The notes beneath the pieces were generated by a model. The model did not search any database, was not told the DNA's origin, and was given only the letters and a program-made list of their open reading frames with translations. Shown here one piece after another: positions 9,947 to 22,985 of a stretch of DNA of 64,000 bases. Positions within the stretch are counted from its first letter, which is position 1. Every line of letters begins with the position of its first letter. This DNA is from Trichinella spiralis (lineage: Eukaryota; Nematoda; Enoplea; Trichinellida; Trichinellidae). Location: assembly GCA_000181795.3 (NCBI GenBank), contig CM012954.1:799249-863248 (forward strand). The letters run 5' to 3'. The position numbers and the translations under genes are program-made.

Positions 9947-12900
9947 CTGAAAAACTAAGAAGAACAGGAAGACACCAGTGCAGTTGAATTGAGACAGCAG
10001 AGAATCAAAACTAAGCAATGATGAGCAAAATAGAATGCCAATAAATTTAAAATTTAGATTGTTGTATCACATAGCACACAGACAGATGGACAACTATTTC
10101 AGAATCCTACTTCCACCTACGACTGTTTAGATTTCTTCTTGCAATCAGCCCACCCGTGGGCTGTATTGAGCATTGGATTCTATGGCAAACTATGCCTGAT
10201 AGTGCAAGCCACAAATTCTTGTTCTAAAGAAAACATGACACCCCCGAGGTAGTTAAATAACTTGACAATTTTATCTCAACAACTACTACCGCGTGCGTCA
10301 CTAAAGCGCGGATTGAAACTTGTTCACCGTGAACTTTGAAGCTGAAAAGCTAAGAAAAAAGAAAAAGAAAAATCTTCTACATTGCATTAAAAAAAGATCA
10401 AAAATAGCAAATCTTCTTGTGCTAATTCAGCTAACTTTTAAACTTTACACTATCCAGTAATCTTTTTGTAAATTCAGCTCATTCTTCAAATACATTGTGG
10501 TTGTTTCTTTCATTTCCATATGACTTCTTTGTTAATAAATAAATGCTGAATTTACACTTTTCAGCTTCTTCTTGTACTCCATGTAGAAAAATTACAAGAA
10601 TTTCAATTCACAAAATGTCAAAAGTAATTGATAAGTAAAGCAAAAAATTCAATAAGTAAAACTTTGTCATGATTAAATTTCACCTATGACAGTAATTTGA
10701 TCAATGTCATCATACTATCTCATCATAATTGCCAACTCAAACTCTACTACATTCATGTTACCCGGCATAAGTTGATGTTGTTCATTTACATCAAAGCACC
10801 ATTAAAAGGTACAGTTGCTCTGAAAATATGAACATCTCTGGCATACATTGTTCGTAATTGATTTTATTTTAAAAATGAATTTTACAAATTCAACTAATAT
10901 TCATAAAAGATGAGATTTTAAGGTGTTTGTTTGCTTTGTAGTGTAAATGATATTGCCAAGCTATGTACTATATTGATGAATCGATTCCTGTTTAATTTTT
11001 TGAATAAAAATGAAACCTGCCATTATCTGAATTGTCAAATGCATTTCATTCATCAATATTTAATAATACAATAATATTTAAAGAACGCATTTTTAGTAAG
11101 CTTTATCAATGCAGCGAATCAATTTGCGATTATTTATGTTATAAACACATTCATTTAAAATCAAATTTAAAATTTTAATTTAATTATTGACAATGTGCAC
11201 ATTTTTTTCTAATTCTGAGTTTAGGTTAACGTTTCTTTATTATTATTATTATTATTATTTATTATAATAATATTATTTTTATATGTAACATTCCTGCAGA
11301 CAACTTTAGATACTGCATTTTTTGGATGAAAAAGCTTCGCACACTAAAGATGGATAAGGAAGTAATGAATAAATAAAATTAAGCGGAAAAAAATTAACAT
11401 GAAGTTAATTGCATGAAATTTCTTTTATGCAATTAACAGACAACAGGGTGCATTTTGTCCAGTCTTCTAAGGACACTGGAAAATCTATTTTGTGGAATTT
11501 TTTAACTGAACAAAAATAATTTTCTAATAATCAATTTCAGCTGAGCAATTACGAGTAATCATAATGTTTCATAACTGTGGATATATGTGAAGAAAAAAAG
11601 CGAAACTACCGGTCTATTCTGAAATAATAAGCATGAATACATACTGGCATTTTTAGGCGAACTGCACAAATGGACTTGAATTCATTTTTCGAGTAATTTC
11701 AAAAATCAAATTGCATTCGGTATACCTAGTGCTTTTTTTAAGTCAATAAAATAATTGCATACAAAAATATGGAACATTCGTCGCTTTTATAAAACAATAT
11801 AAAAAAACAATAACTGTGATATGTTATGTGAAATGATTTTCTGTTTCACATTACCACAAAACATAACTTCAACTTCCCATCTACAGTTTCTCTGCATTAT
11901 ATGCACATATATCAGATCAATAAAACATCCATGAATAAAAACAAATAACATTACATCAGAAACTAATACCTCACTCTTAACGTAATGCAATGCAACACAA
12001 TAATGAATACTCTATTCTTGCTTCACATATCAGCTTAAAACTTTCAGATGCATCCATTTGTTGTTTACGTTCGCCCATCTTTTACTTTTACTTTTCTATT
12101 TGATGATTTATTCACTTAAAATATCAGAAAAACAGTTTCCAATCGATATGTACGAATGTTAAAAAATTATGAATATGAATATTAGTTTTCACTTGATTTT
12201 AAACAAAATTGTTCATTCGTCGAAGTGTGAAAATACAAAATGTTCGAACAATCAGAAATAATGATGCCGGAATCCCATTTTACATTAAAAAAAATTCATA
12301 ATTAAATTGAAATTCCTTAATCATATTCATTAAATATTATCTCGCACAGTGACGTAATACTCAATGAGCGAAATGGTAAGTAGCCAGCCCTGCTCAGTTA
12401 GTTGCTCAGCTGACTGAACTTTTCAGATCATTGATTAATCAACAAATTTTTAAATGTTGGAAAAAATTGAGAAAACAGCACCGGCTGCAGCAGTTGTCGA
12501 GAATAACACGCACAATAAAGAATACTTGAAATCTCGAGTAATTGGATTTATCACATTTCTGCCCTACCCTGTGCACTAACTGTTTACACAAGGTAACTAA
12601 TTATGATAAAAGTTAATTAAACCTACAGAATTTGAAAAGTGCTACACAATAATATCACGTAATAATATTACAAACTGCTATTGAACAGACCGTTAAACGT
12701 ATAAGCGTTGAAATTATTTGGAAATAAATTCTTACCGCAAACTTCATAACATTAATCTGACAACTGAACTAACAAGATGAAATAAATTAAACTGACACAT
12801 TAATCTTTCATCAGTTCGATTTATTTCACTTATGAAATATATATATTTTTACTTTCTTTAGCCTATTTAAATTTTCAAATTGATCGATCTGCAAATCTAC

Positions 12901-15900
12901 CGATAAAAAATTGATTACTTAAGTTGAATTATTTGTTAATTTTTCTCTTGCCGACGCTTTATGTGGTTTCAGATAATTTCTTTTTGCTTCAACTTGTTTT
13001 TTACCTATCAGAAGGTTATCTATTCATAGCTGAATCACTTCTTGCCGACTTGAAAAAGAAATGGCCGTTATGGTACATCTAACATGACAATTTATGATCA
13101 ACATTACAACCACTTGTACATAGGGTAATTGTCTTTTTATTTAAATTAACTACTGTTCTTGGTTATACTTGCGGTAAAGGTAACGTTGCTGCATTACAAC
13201 ACACTTAAGAAACGCTTCATACTACCCATCTCAATTAAAATTATATCAACAATTCTTCATTTAATTAAAAATCAAGAGTAATGCCTCATTCAACACAGCA
13301 TTTGACAGAGATGCAATTTCAACATAAGATATTAATTGTTCTTAATGTGAGTCCTAAATATGACTGACGTGTTTAATTAATAATTTGAAATAAATTCCAC
13401 TTTTCAAATAATTTAAATTTCTGTATACTTTGCAATAAATACATTGATTCAGTTTGTGTGTGCTGCGTGACAACAATCTGTGAATATCGACGCGACGATT
13501 CTATATCCCTATCATGACGTATTACACAAATTTAATGATAAGTCATCGATTTAAATTATTAAAAATTAGTTCCACTGAAATGTAAATCATTTAAAACATT
13601 TTAAATTAATAAAAATGCTTTCGTACAGTTGTCTTTCACCTTTTTTACATTTATACCTCCTATTTTTTTAATTACATTCAAAACTGTATAAAATTGATAT
13701 GAGGCAGAAGAATATAAATATGATTTGCATTTAAATTGGCTAAGTATCAGTTATTAGTATATGCAATATTTTCTTGTTAATATACTGAATAAATCAAAAT
13801 CTGCGCATTTCCACATGAAAAGCAAGCATTTAGTATATTAAAAGAAAAAAAACATGGCCACAGTTCTTAAAAATTCACTATTAATGTAGTTCACATTTTT
13901 GATAACTTAATTTATATCGTTCGCTTATTAAACGTTCTTCGAACACAAATACTTGTATTGAACTTCCTTTCGTATGCAACTGCTTAAATCATTATTGAAT
14001 ACAGGGACCAAGGAAAAGTTCTCATTTTATGCGCAAAATTTCCTTCTTATTTGAAAAAGAATTCGAAAATGACTAATAATAATGATTCAATGATGATGGC
14101 GCAGTGTATACGATGTGAAAAAAACCTGATTGCCAGGAAGAGTGAAGAATAAATTTGAATCATTTCGCTTCAGAATGAGAATTATTTATTAATGAAAATT
14201 TTATTATTATAATATTCAAGAATTCTACAAGCTGTATAGCGAGATAAATGAATCGCAACTCAGTGAATGGAATAAATGCCACATGTCATATGAAGCCAAA
14301 AGTGGATTCAGTCAGTCATATCAGTTGGAAGTGATGATGATGATGATGAACGTCAATATGCAGTGAACAAATATAAAAGACGTTGTTAGCGTCGCTTCAT
14401 AACTATGCTTTTATGATATTCATGACCATCTATAGTAAGTTGTTGATTTATTCATAGTAACCTGACTGTAGTAAAACAGAGCGGTTCAGCTCCAATTAAT
14501 TGAAATTTAAAACGGTTAGCTGATTAATATCGTCAGGGTATTTTACATCTATAATAAAGTAGCCACTGACATCACAAATCAGCTCACTCAACGAGTATAG
14601 AATATGCAAGATAAAAAGCGTAAGATTTGAACAAAATCGTTTCGATCATTTTTACCATGTCTCATTATTTATCAAAATTATTACTAATTCATTTAGTAGA
14701 TTTATAACGCATATATTAATTTTATATTGATTTCCTTGAAGATAAAATAATTTCACAATTATTAAAATCAAACGATAAAATTTATACAACCATAAGTGGA
14801 GTTCATTACGTCACTCTTTCATCATGGTCAAATATTTCACGCGAGCTTATATTTCTGTTCAGCTTTTACTTTGACAATACGTTAAATAGCACAATGCAAA
14901 TATTCATTACGTTGTGCACATTTTTTTTTACCACACTTATCAGATTAATAATAAAATAAGATTGCAAATTTATATTTTATGGCAGATGATCAGTTATGTA
15001 ACATAGGCTGCGCTTTTGCAAATGTTCTCCCTTGTGTTCAGTTGAGCAAACATTTTACCGATTGCTTGTTTTGATCATTATCTACAGACTTGATGTAATT
15101 GGTGCACCATATGAACTCACTAAATGCGGCTATCAAAAGCTAATAAAGAGCTTTTACTTAGCAACCTCAACACATTCCTGTTGTCATAATAATTGCTGAT
15201 TCAGTAAGTAGCTTGTTCATAATTCCTCATCAAATAATTTTGATATTAATACAAGCAAAATTCTGTACATATGTGTAAGCTACAAATATATGATTTATGA
15301 ATAATAATATTTCAAAATAAATTTACAAAATGCTTACTTATAAATTATATGAAACAATTTTTTCAATAATTGTCGATGTCTTCTCACAATTTGCATAAGT
15401 GAAAAACTGATCCCTTTAAAATTTACTCTTTTCATTTTACGAATAAATAAATACACTAACTAAAGCCTTATCTAATGCCATAGGTTTTCCACAGGATATG
15501 TTCACACAGAATTTAAATCAAATTATTTGCCAGAATTCAAATTCATTTGATGTATTCAGATTTTCCGTTCGTTTAAAATGTTCGGCTTGCTTACTAAACA
15601 TTTATCTTAAAATCACCTCCCTTGACAAAAATTTACATGAATACATCTAAACAAATTACGTATTTCAAAATTATCGCTTAAATAATTACAATCAATAAGC
15701 AATGCCAAATTTTTCAACATGTGACATCCACTACTTGTGAAAAATAGGTATATTTCAGAATGTTTGAGCAACAACTCGGTAAGGAACTTCTAACACATAA
15801 ATAGCATGAGTGCAGTAATGCGACAACAAACCACATATCATAAAGGAAATTTTTTTGAGAAAAAAACACGATTAATTTATAATGCTAAATACTTTTAGTC

Positions 15901-18404
15901 TTTAGATATTTACTAAAGTGCTTGAAAAGTATTCCTAAGAATGAAAAAATAAAATATGTATGCAACCATCCCAATAAATGTCTATTTATATTAGTCGAAA
16001 GCAATTTTCTAGAAAAATAATTGAAACAAAAGCTTTTGAAAGGCTCATTTTTCATATTTTAGATGCAATTGAAAATTCATTCAAATACTACAAAGAAAGG
16101 TTTTTGAAAAATTATCACTTAATGATATTTGAAAATGAAATGTGAAATACGACGCTTTCAACGCTGTTTCTCAATTTCTCAATTCGCAATTATAATTTTG
16201 ATAATTTCAGAAAAATAAAAGAAAATTCTCAACGATTCGAAATACATTTTTTAAACGTTGCCATAGCAAAGAAATTCATTTCCAAAACTTGCACATTCTC
16301 TGCTACATCTGTGATAGAACTTTACATAAAAGAAAAGAAGCGCTTTATTGAAAACCATTAGCAATTTATTAAAGTGTTTAATAAGTTCATGCATAGTATA
16401 TTTAATTTATCTGATTCCTTCAAAAATCACCGCCCATATCTGCTTGAAGTTTATAAATAAACACTTTGCATTCATTGCAGTTTTTCAGTTTCAGTTTAAT
16501 TTTATGAATGCAATTAAAATCATAAAAATATATTCATTTAAATCACTTGAAAGCAGAGCAAAGAGATGGATAATTGGAATATTGATACTGCCAATAAAAG
16601 AACAACTTTTGTAAGCTAACAAGTAAAATAAAGAAGTAGAAAAATACATATAAACAAGTTATAAGGTTAGAATAACATAACTGAAAATGAAGCAGCTGTA
16701 ATAAATTGACAAAGTGCTAAGCAAGTTTCAAAATATTCACTAGTTAAGGGCTAAATATTTGTTGAAAACTTGTTTTTGTCGAATAGCAATTATTCTTTTG
16801 TGGAGCAATATGACAACTTCCCCATAGTTTGCAAAGAAATCGTAGTGTTTGTTCTACTGCTAAGTTAAGCTTCGCAGCTGACAAGGCAAAATTGCAATTT
16901 TCAATGAGATTTTCAAACAGCCACAAACCCACCTCAGCTATTATGTCAGATGCGCCTCTTATTATAATTTAGTTACTTTTTTTTCGAAAAATTTGCTGAT
17001 ATGCAAATAAAGGATTTTTCAAATCAAAATTTCCTTTAAACAGCTAAACAGTTCAAGTAAGTGCAACATATTTTTTGCTCAAAATGAAATGAAAAGCTCA
17101 GTTAGCATGAAGTTGAGTTTCTGAAATTCCATCAACTCGAATTCACTGTATACTTTTGTCATAAATAGAATTTTTATAGATACTGCTTTTAATGAAAAAC
17201 TTGTACAATATTAGTTGTATGAAAATGCTGTTCAACTAGACACAATTCGAAGAAGTCTCTACTGGAAAATAAAATAAAATAAAAAATACAGTTTTTAAAT
17301 CTCAAAAAAGCAAATAAATACAAAAACGATTGATTGAGAAAAAAAGTTACCCGTTTTCTGATTAATGAAAATTTTCCATCCTTGCTACATTGCAAACTGC
17401 AGACAGTAACATTGCTGTATAAATTAAAAACTGGTTTATTTTGAATAGCTTCGTTTGCAATTCAAATTTCTCTTATATAAGCTTATCGTAAAAATTGTTG
17501 ATTTAAAGCAGCACACCGGCTTATTAGTATAACAATATTCATATTGGATTTCTGGCATACTGTCATATTATCTGCGGCTATACGCAGTTGTGACGGACGG
17601 ACATGTGATAAACAAATGGCCTAAGTAGAGAAGCATTGAAAAAGCGAGCGACAAAAATGGTACCCCCTCCCTATTCGCCTTCTAGTATAATCGAATAAAT
17701 TGTCAACTTCAAAATATTATATAATAAATTTTCATCCATTTGCAAATCAGATAAAATTTGGACATGTTTCGTTTGTTCGTGTTCTTGTACATGAGAGTCG
17801 GTTTGCAAAAACAAACTAGATCAATTCATCCAAATCAATGCTATTGAAAATCACTATGGGTATTCAATTTATGATTCAATTGGTCACGGCAATTTAATTT
17901 TTACAAAAAGCTGAAAATCTCAATATCAAAATTGTTTGTCCATTTGTGTGTCCACGTTGTTCATAAGAAAAAATACTGAGCTAAAATCAAGAGATTGCAG
18001 ACACGTTTGGAAAAGCAACAAATAAATTTTTTCTTAGATAGCATTAAAAATAGGAATCCAAACAAACAATCATATCTTCCACAACAACAACTGGCGTGCT
18101 TATTTGTGTTGATAGGAAAAATATTGCAAAAAATTTTTCTCGTTTTTATTTATGAGATCCACAAACAATTACGCATTCGGTAACGGTAACCCATTTTTCT
18201 TCATATTCCTGCTGCTTTATTATTATCAATTTTGTAGACTGCTGTATTAAATTATAAATAAAATTACAATGCTTTGTAATAAATAATTTAACTTTCAGAA
18301 CTGCACTAACTGGTCAGTAAAAAATAATATGCCTATATTCAACAACCAGGAAAACGGCAGAGTAAGATTATTCGAGCGTTCTGCATTCTAGTACAGCTAG
18401 TAGA
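9947..18404. other. Long gene-poor stretch
   Basis: About 8.4 kb of AT-rich sequence without a convincing gene. It may hold an unseen 5' exon of the neuregulin-like gene (somewhere above 9947) and regulatory DNA. Slightly GC-richer patches occur at about 10.08-10.34 kb, with a 7-bp palindrome at 10147-10162, and 12.35-12.6 kb, with a 41-codon ORF at 12454-12579. Simple repeats: (TTA)n near 11238-11260 and (GAT)n near 14332-14349. Confidence 0.5.
11238..11260. repeat. (TTA)n microsatellite
   Basis: Uninterrupted TTA triplets followed by further AT-only sequence to about 11283. Confidence 0.85.
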
Positions 18405-21400
18405 ATGAAAGACATTGAATTGAACAATTTAAAGCATCGAAAAAACAATCTATCCAATATAGACCAAGGGGACTGTTGTGATTCGGGTGCGCACTTCAGT
18501 GATGGAACTTGCTTTGGTGATGGGCATCGACGAATCGATTTTGTTTTCACGTTCAAAAAAAGTTCTAAACATCATACAGAGCGGCGTCAATTCTTTGAGC
18601 AAAACTTAATCGCTGAAGGTTTTCATCTGGAATACCAAGAACTGTGGCATCACAAAGATTACATGTGCTTTGTATTGGTTCATGTTCCGGACGACGTTTT
18701 GCTCAGATATGCAGAAATGTGGAAAGTTAAATTGCCAGTCCCTCTGGGTGAAGCATTTCTACCTGGCCAAAAATCAACTCGAAATACAGAAAGAATAAAA
18801 TATGCAATTTACAACCATGCAATTTTGAATGATCATTGGCACGAATCAGATGCAAAGCATCATTTCTTATGGCCTTACAATTCTGAAGAGAAAGAATGCT
18901 TTGACTTGAATGCCGAAAGCTGTTTTTTAACTGAAGCTCAGCGTCAAGCAATTATATGGCAAGTGCTGCAGGGCATTCAGAATGATCCAAATGAGTCCAA
19001 AAGAAAAGGCATTGAAATGTTACTGCGAATCAAGGTTTACGATCACGCTTATCCTCTGAACGATGGTGACATAATCGGTCAAAATGGCACAGAGAAAAGA
19101 AAGCCTGTTCGAAAGTTTCTCAGGTATGTTCAATTAGTGTAGTATGCGTGCTAAATATCTGACTAATGCAGTGATTGTAATTATTATTTAAGTGATAACT
19201 GGGCCAGCCATAGACAAATGTTCAACAAACAGCCACTGCATCATATCTACCGTTACTATGGACACAAAGTTAGTTATTATTTTGCATTTATGGGCTTCTA
19301 CACGCGCATGCTCATACCTGCAGCAATCGCTGGCATTATTGCTACGTTATTTGGACTACTGAATATGCATGACAACGATGTGGCAGACGAAGTGTGCGAT
19401 GCTGAAAGCAGACCAGGAAATTTGACCATGTGTCCAATTTGTGAACCGCCTAACTGTGAAGTAAGCATAACTTCCAATCAAAAATAAATTACCATTTAAA
19501 ATTAAAATTTGTATATCCCCTGTTCTGAGCAAGTAATGTCGAACAGTTACTGACTGAAATAAATATAATTGAGAAATTCATACAAATTTGGCAAGCAATT
19601 GAAATTCAGTAATTTAATATTAATTGAACTCTGAGCACTGATGTGAATGGTAAATTATTTCTTCTTTATAAATTTAAAATGCCTATCTTTTTCATTAAAT
19701 GATTTTGAAGTAATCAAATTCAATGTCATGCAATGTGTATATATATAGAGTTGAAAGTCACGTACAGTTGAAAATGTATCATTAAGCACCTAAATTTAAA
19801 ACGCTGATTGTTGCAAAATTATTTTCAAACTTAAAATTATAAAAACAAAATAAATTGCAGCTTTTGATTGTGCTTATTGTACTTATAATATTAATTTACA
19901 AAACTGAATAGTTGAAATGAAAAACTGATTTTTCATACTATATATATATATATATTCAATGTAAAATTTGCACGAATTTCAGCTGTAGAAATGCTTGCTT
20001 CTATCACCCAAATTATATTATACTTAGCAAAAGAAAGGTATATTCATCATCAAGTTATTATAATAAACTGAAGTAAAATAAATTAAATGAACACGGACGA
20101 TGTTTGTTCTTTCAGCTGTGGGAACTTGCTGAAGAAGGCTGCATGCGAACAAAGCTCAGTTACGTGATGGATAACGAAGCAACTTTACTCATGTCATGCT
20201 TCATTATCGTCTGGGAAGCAGTGTTAGTTAAACTGTGGAAAAGACGTGAAGCGGCACTGGCCTTCGAATGGGGAACCGATGATCTGGAAGAATCAGATGA
20301 AATAATTCGTCCAGACTATCTGGTTCATGCTCACAAAGAACGTCTGGACAAAGTAACCATGGAAATGGAACCTTGTGTTTCATGGCAGGTGCGCTTTGGC
20401 AATTTGTCCATCTCACTGTCCATTACCCTCCTCATGCTTGTCAGTTCTTCTGCCGCACTGGTCGGCTTGTCTCTACTTAGGGTATTGCTTTACGGTGAAT
20501 TCAGAAAGCTAGGCGGTGATTTCAAAAAATACAGCATTGACTTCGCTCGCTGGACTGTACATGGCTTTATTTTTATTGCTGTATTCGTTTATGAAAAAAT
20601 TTATGATCTCATCTGTCATCGACTTACCACTATGGAGCGTCCTCGTACAGAAAAGGACTATTGGTTCAGTTTCCTTTGGAAAATGTTCATATTCGAATTG
20701 TTGAATGAATTCATACCTATATTTTATGTAGCTTTTTTCAAGGAACTCAGCATCAACACCCCTCTAGATTTGCATGGACCTAAAGAGCTCTGCGATCCAG
20801 GCGGTTGTACGTCTGAAGTTACCGAACTAATATCTGTCCTACTGCTAGCTAGACTGATTGTGAAAAATGTAATAGGCTCTGGATTAGTATGGATGAGGCA
20901 CATGCTAGACCGATGCAAATCAATCTACGTGCACAAGGTAGGCAATAATTTACATATTACGAAAAATTTATAAAATTCATAATATTGCAGAAAACAGTAG
21001 ACAATAATTATCCTCAGTGGAGAAAGGACTTCTACCTGGAAGAATTAGAATATGATGGAGTGGCTGAGGAATTTATGGAAATGATAATTCAATTTGCATT
21101 CTGCACACTGTTTGTGGTTGCGTTTCCTTTAGCACCACTTTTATGCTTTATCAATAATCTAATAGAGCTTCGTATGGATGCGAAAAAAATGGTTCATCAT
21201 CGTCGACCAGTACCGGTGCGAGTTTCTGGAATTGAAATTTGGAATACATTTTTTGAATGGATAGTGCAGATTTCAGTGCTTACAAATGCCGCTTTTATTT
21301 CTTTCTCTAGCGACCTTATTCCTAAATTGTACTACCGCTCCAAATACTCGCCGGATAACACTTTCTTGGGATTTGCAAACTTTAGCCTTTCTAGAGTATT

Positions 21401-21674
21401 CACTTATGAGTGGATCAAATATTCAGAAGAATACTTAAATGTTACGGAGTGTTGGTACAAAGGCTACCGAAGCAGATATCCCCCGTACAATGTAAAACCA
21501 CAGTGGTGGGAAATAACCGCCGTACGGCTTACCGGATTTACCATTTTGGTTTGTGCTTTTTATGTATTTACATTCATTGTAAACAAAGCAATCAACGATC
21601 GACCAGAGTGGGTTAAAATTCGCATAAAGAGAAGAAAATTTCTAGCAAGAAAAATTTTTCGCTCTCAAAGGTAA
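18405..21674 (+). CDS. Anoctamin (TMEM16 family) ion channel or scramblase
   Basis: Four exons: 18405-19123, 19193-19460, 20116-20937 and 20991-21674. Phases join to 830 residues. Exon 1 carries the cytosolic N-terminal dimerisation region (RRIDFVFTFKK..., KVKLPVP). Exon 2 has the TM1 entry (QPLHHIYRYYG, YYFAFMGFYTRML) and the Cys-rich extracellular loop (MCPICEPPNC). Exon 3 covers the loop end, TM2 to about TM6 (MDNEATLLMS, LWKRREA, IPIFYVAFFK, CDPGGC). Exon 4 has EFMEMIIQFAF, FPLAPLLCFINN and IELRMDAKK, then the last helices. Anoctamins are Ca2+-activated chloride channels or lipid scramblases of the plasma or internal membranes. Four of five acidic Ca2+ ligands known from TMEM16A have counterparts (two Glu in EFMEM, Glu and Asp in ELRMD). 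The TM6 ligand (Glu of NNLFE in TMEM16A) aligns to Gly in KNVIG. Channel versus scramblase activity cannot be told from this. Confidence 0.95.
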
Positions 21675-22985
21675 TTTGTCCCCTGTGAAAATTAAGGCAT
21701 TTTCGAATAAAAATTGCCACTGTGAATTTTCGAGTGCTCTTTCTGAAAAATCAGAAACCAGCAGCTTATTAGTTCATGCAACGTGAAAAGATAAAATAAT
21801 TGAAAGGTATTTATTCAGAAATTCGATTTTGATTAGATCTGACTAAGCTAAAGTAAAACATCACCGGTAGAACAGATGAAACAGACCATTCATTTTATTA
21901 GCTAAGAAAATGAATGCAACATGCACTTTTTTAACACAAACATCATCAAATTACAACAAACTCATTTTCATCTATTTATGAAACAATGAAAAAACTAGGC
22001 ACTTGCTTGTGCATAATCGAACTTGCTAATTGAATTGTTGCAATGCATTTTGGCCAGTGGAAAATTTTTAACTCGGTTAATTTTCTTTCGTTTAATAATT
22101 GACAACCCTAATATCCACTTTAAATTATTTTTTCGCTTTTGCAATTGAACAGTAACATAATAAATATACATTTGAAAATTCCAAAACAATTAACATCGTT
22201 TTCTTGAGAGAAAGCTAGTGATCAACAATAATAATCAGAGAAAAATTATATTCTCTCACCAAACCACTGTGCAGCTGTTGACCAAATGCATTATAAAATT
22301 GTTTCAAAAATAAATGAACAAATATTAGGAAAATAATGCAAGAGAATATTCTCTGAACCGCCTCCTTTTATTATTGGCAAAGAATGTTTTAATCTAGCAT
22401 TAGCTGCATTAGAGAGTTCTATTTCGACGTTAATAAGTAATTGAATAATTTACAAACTGATACAAATGAATCTTACAATAATTTAAATACAGTACAATAT
22501 AGACGATATTCTTGTCATCGGAGAATAATCATTTCTTTGATCATTTAAAATGAAATTTCCGTTAAAATAAATTAAATAATGAAGTGACAGAAAATGCTGC
22601 TAAAAATGCAAAAATAACCAAAACTGGGCTGACATGTAGCAATGAAAGAATGATGCTTTCCATTATAAAAATCAGTGTCATAGTTTTAAAGCCATCTGAG
22701 GAGCCAGGAAACAATGCATAATTGCAATCTGGACTAAAAATCAATAAGACAAAGTTCATTAAACGACTGTTCTAGTAATTGAAATGCAATGCATTTGGGA
22801 GTCGACAGTTGTCTGCTTTGTTGGCAAAACTTGGAAAATCAACTAAAGCTGCCACGTCTGGATTGGCTCTGCTGAAACAAGCAGTTCAGTCATTTCCAAG
22901 CAGACGCAATAGATTTTCCTCTAAACAACTGCAAATTATTCATTGCACGCCGTGTCGCGCTTTATAAAGGCACGTCGTATTCGGT
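21675..22985. other. Intergenic
   Basis: Contains the anoctamin 3' UTR. From about 22780 to 22985 the base composition is more balanced and a TTTATAAAGG TATA-like motif lies at about 22959-22968, suggesting promoter or 5' UTR of the next gene. A 65-codon hydrophobic frame on the minus strand (22562-22759) is noted but not supported by other evidence. Confidence 0.4.

Noticed and set aside
11787-11990. 67-codon minus-strand ORF
   Set aside because: AT-driven composition, no splice context and no recognisable motif.
22562-22759. 65-codon hydrophobic minus-strand ORF
   Set aside because: Could be a membrane peptide, but AT-rich frames rich in Leu, Ile and Phe arise often by chance here; no other evidence.
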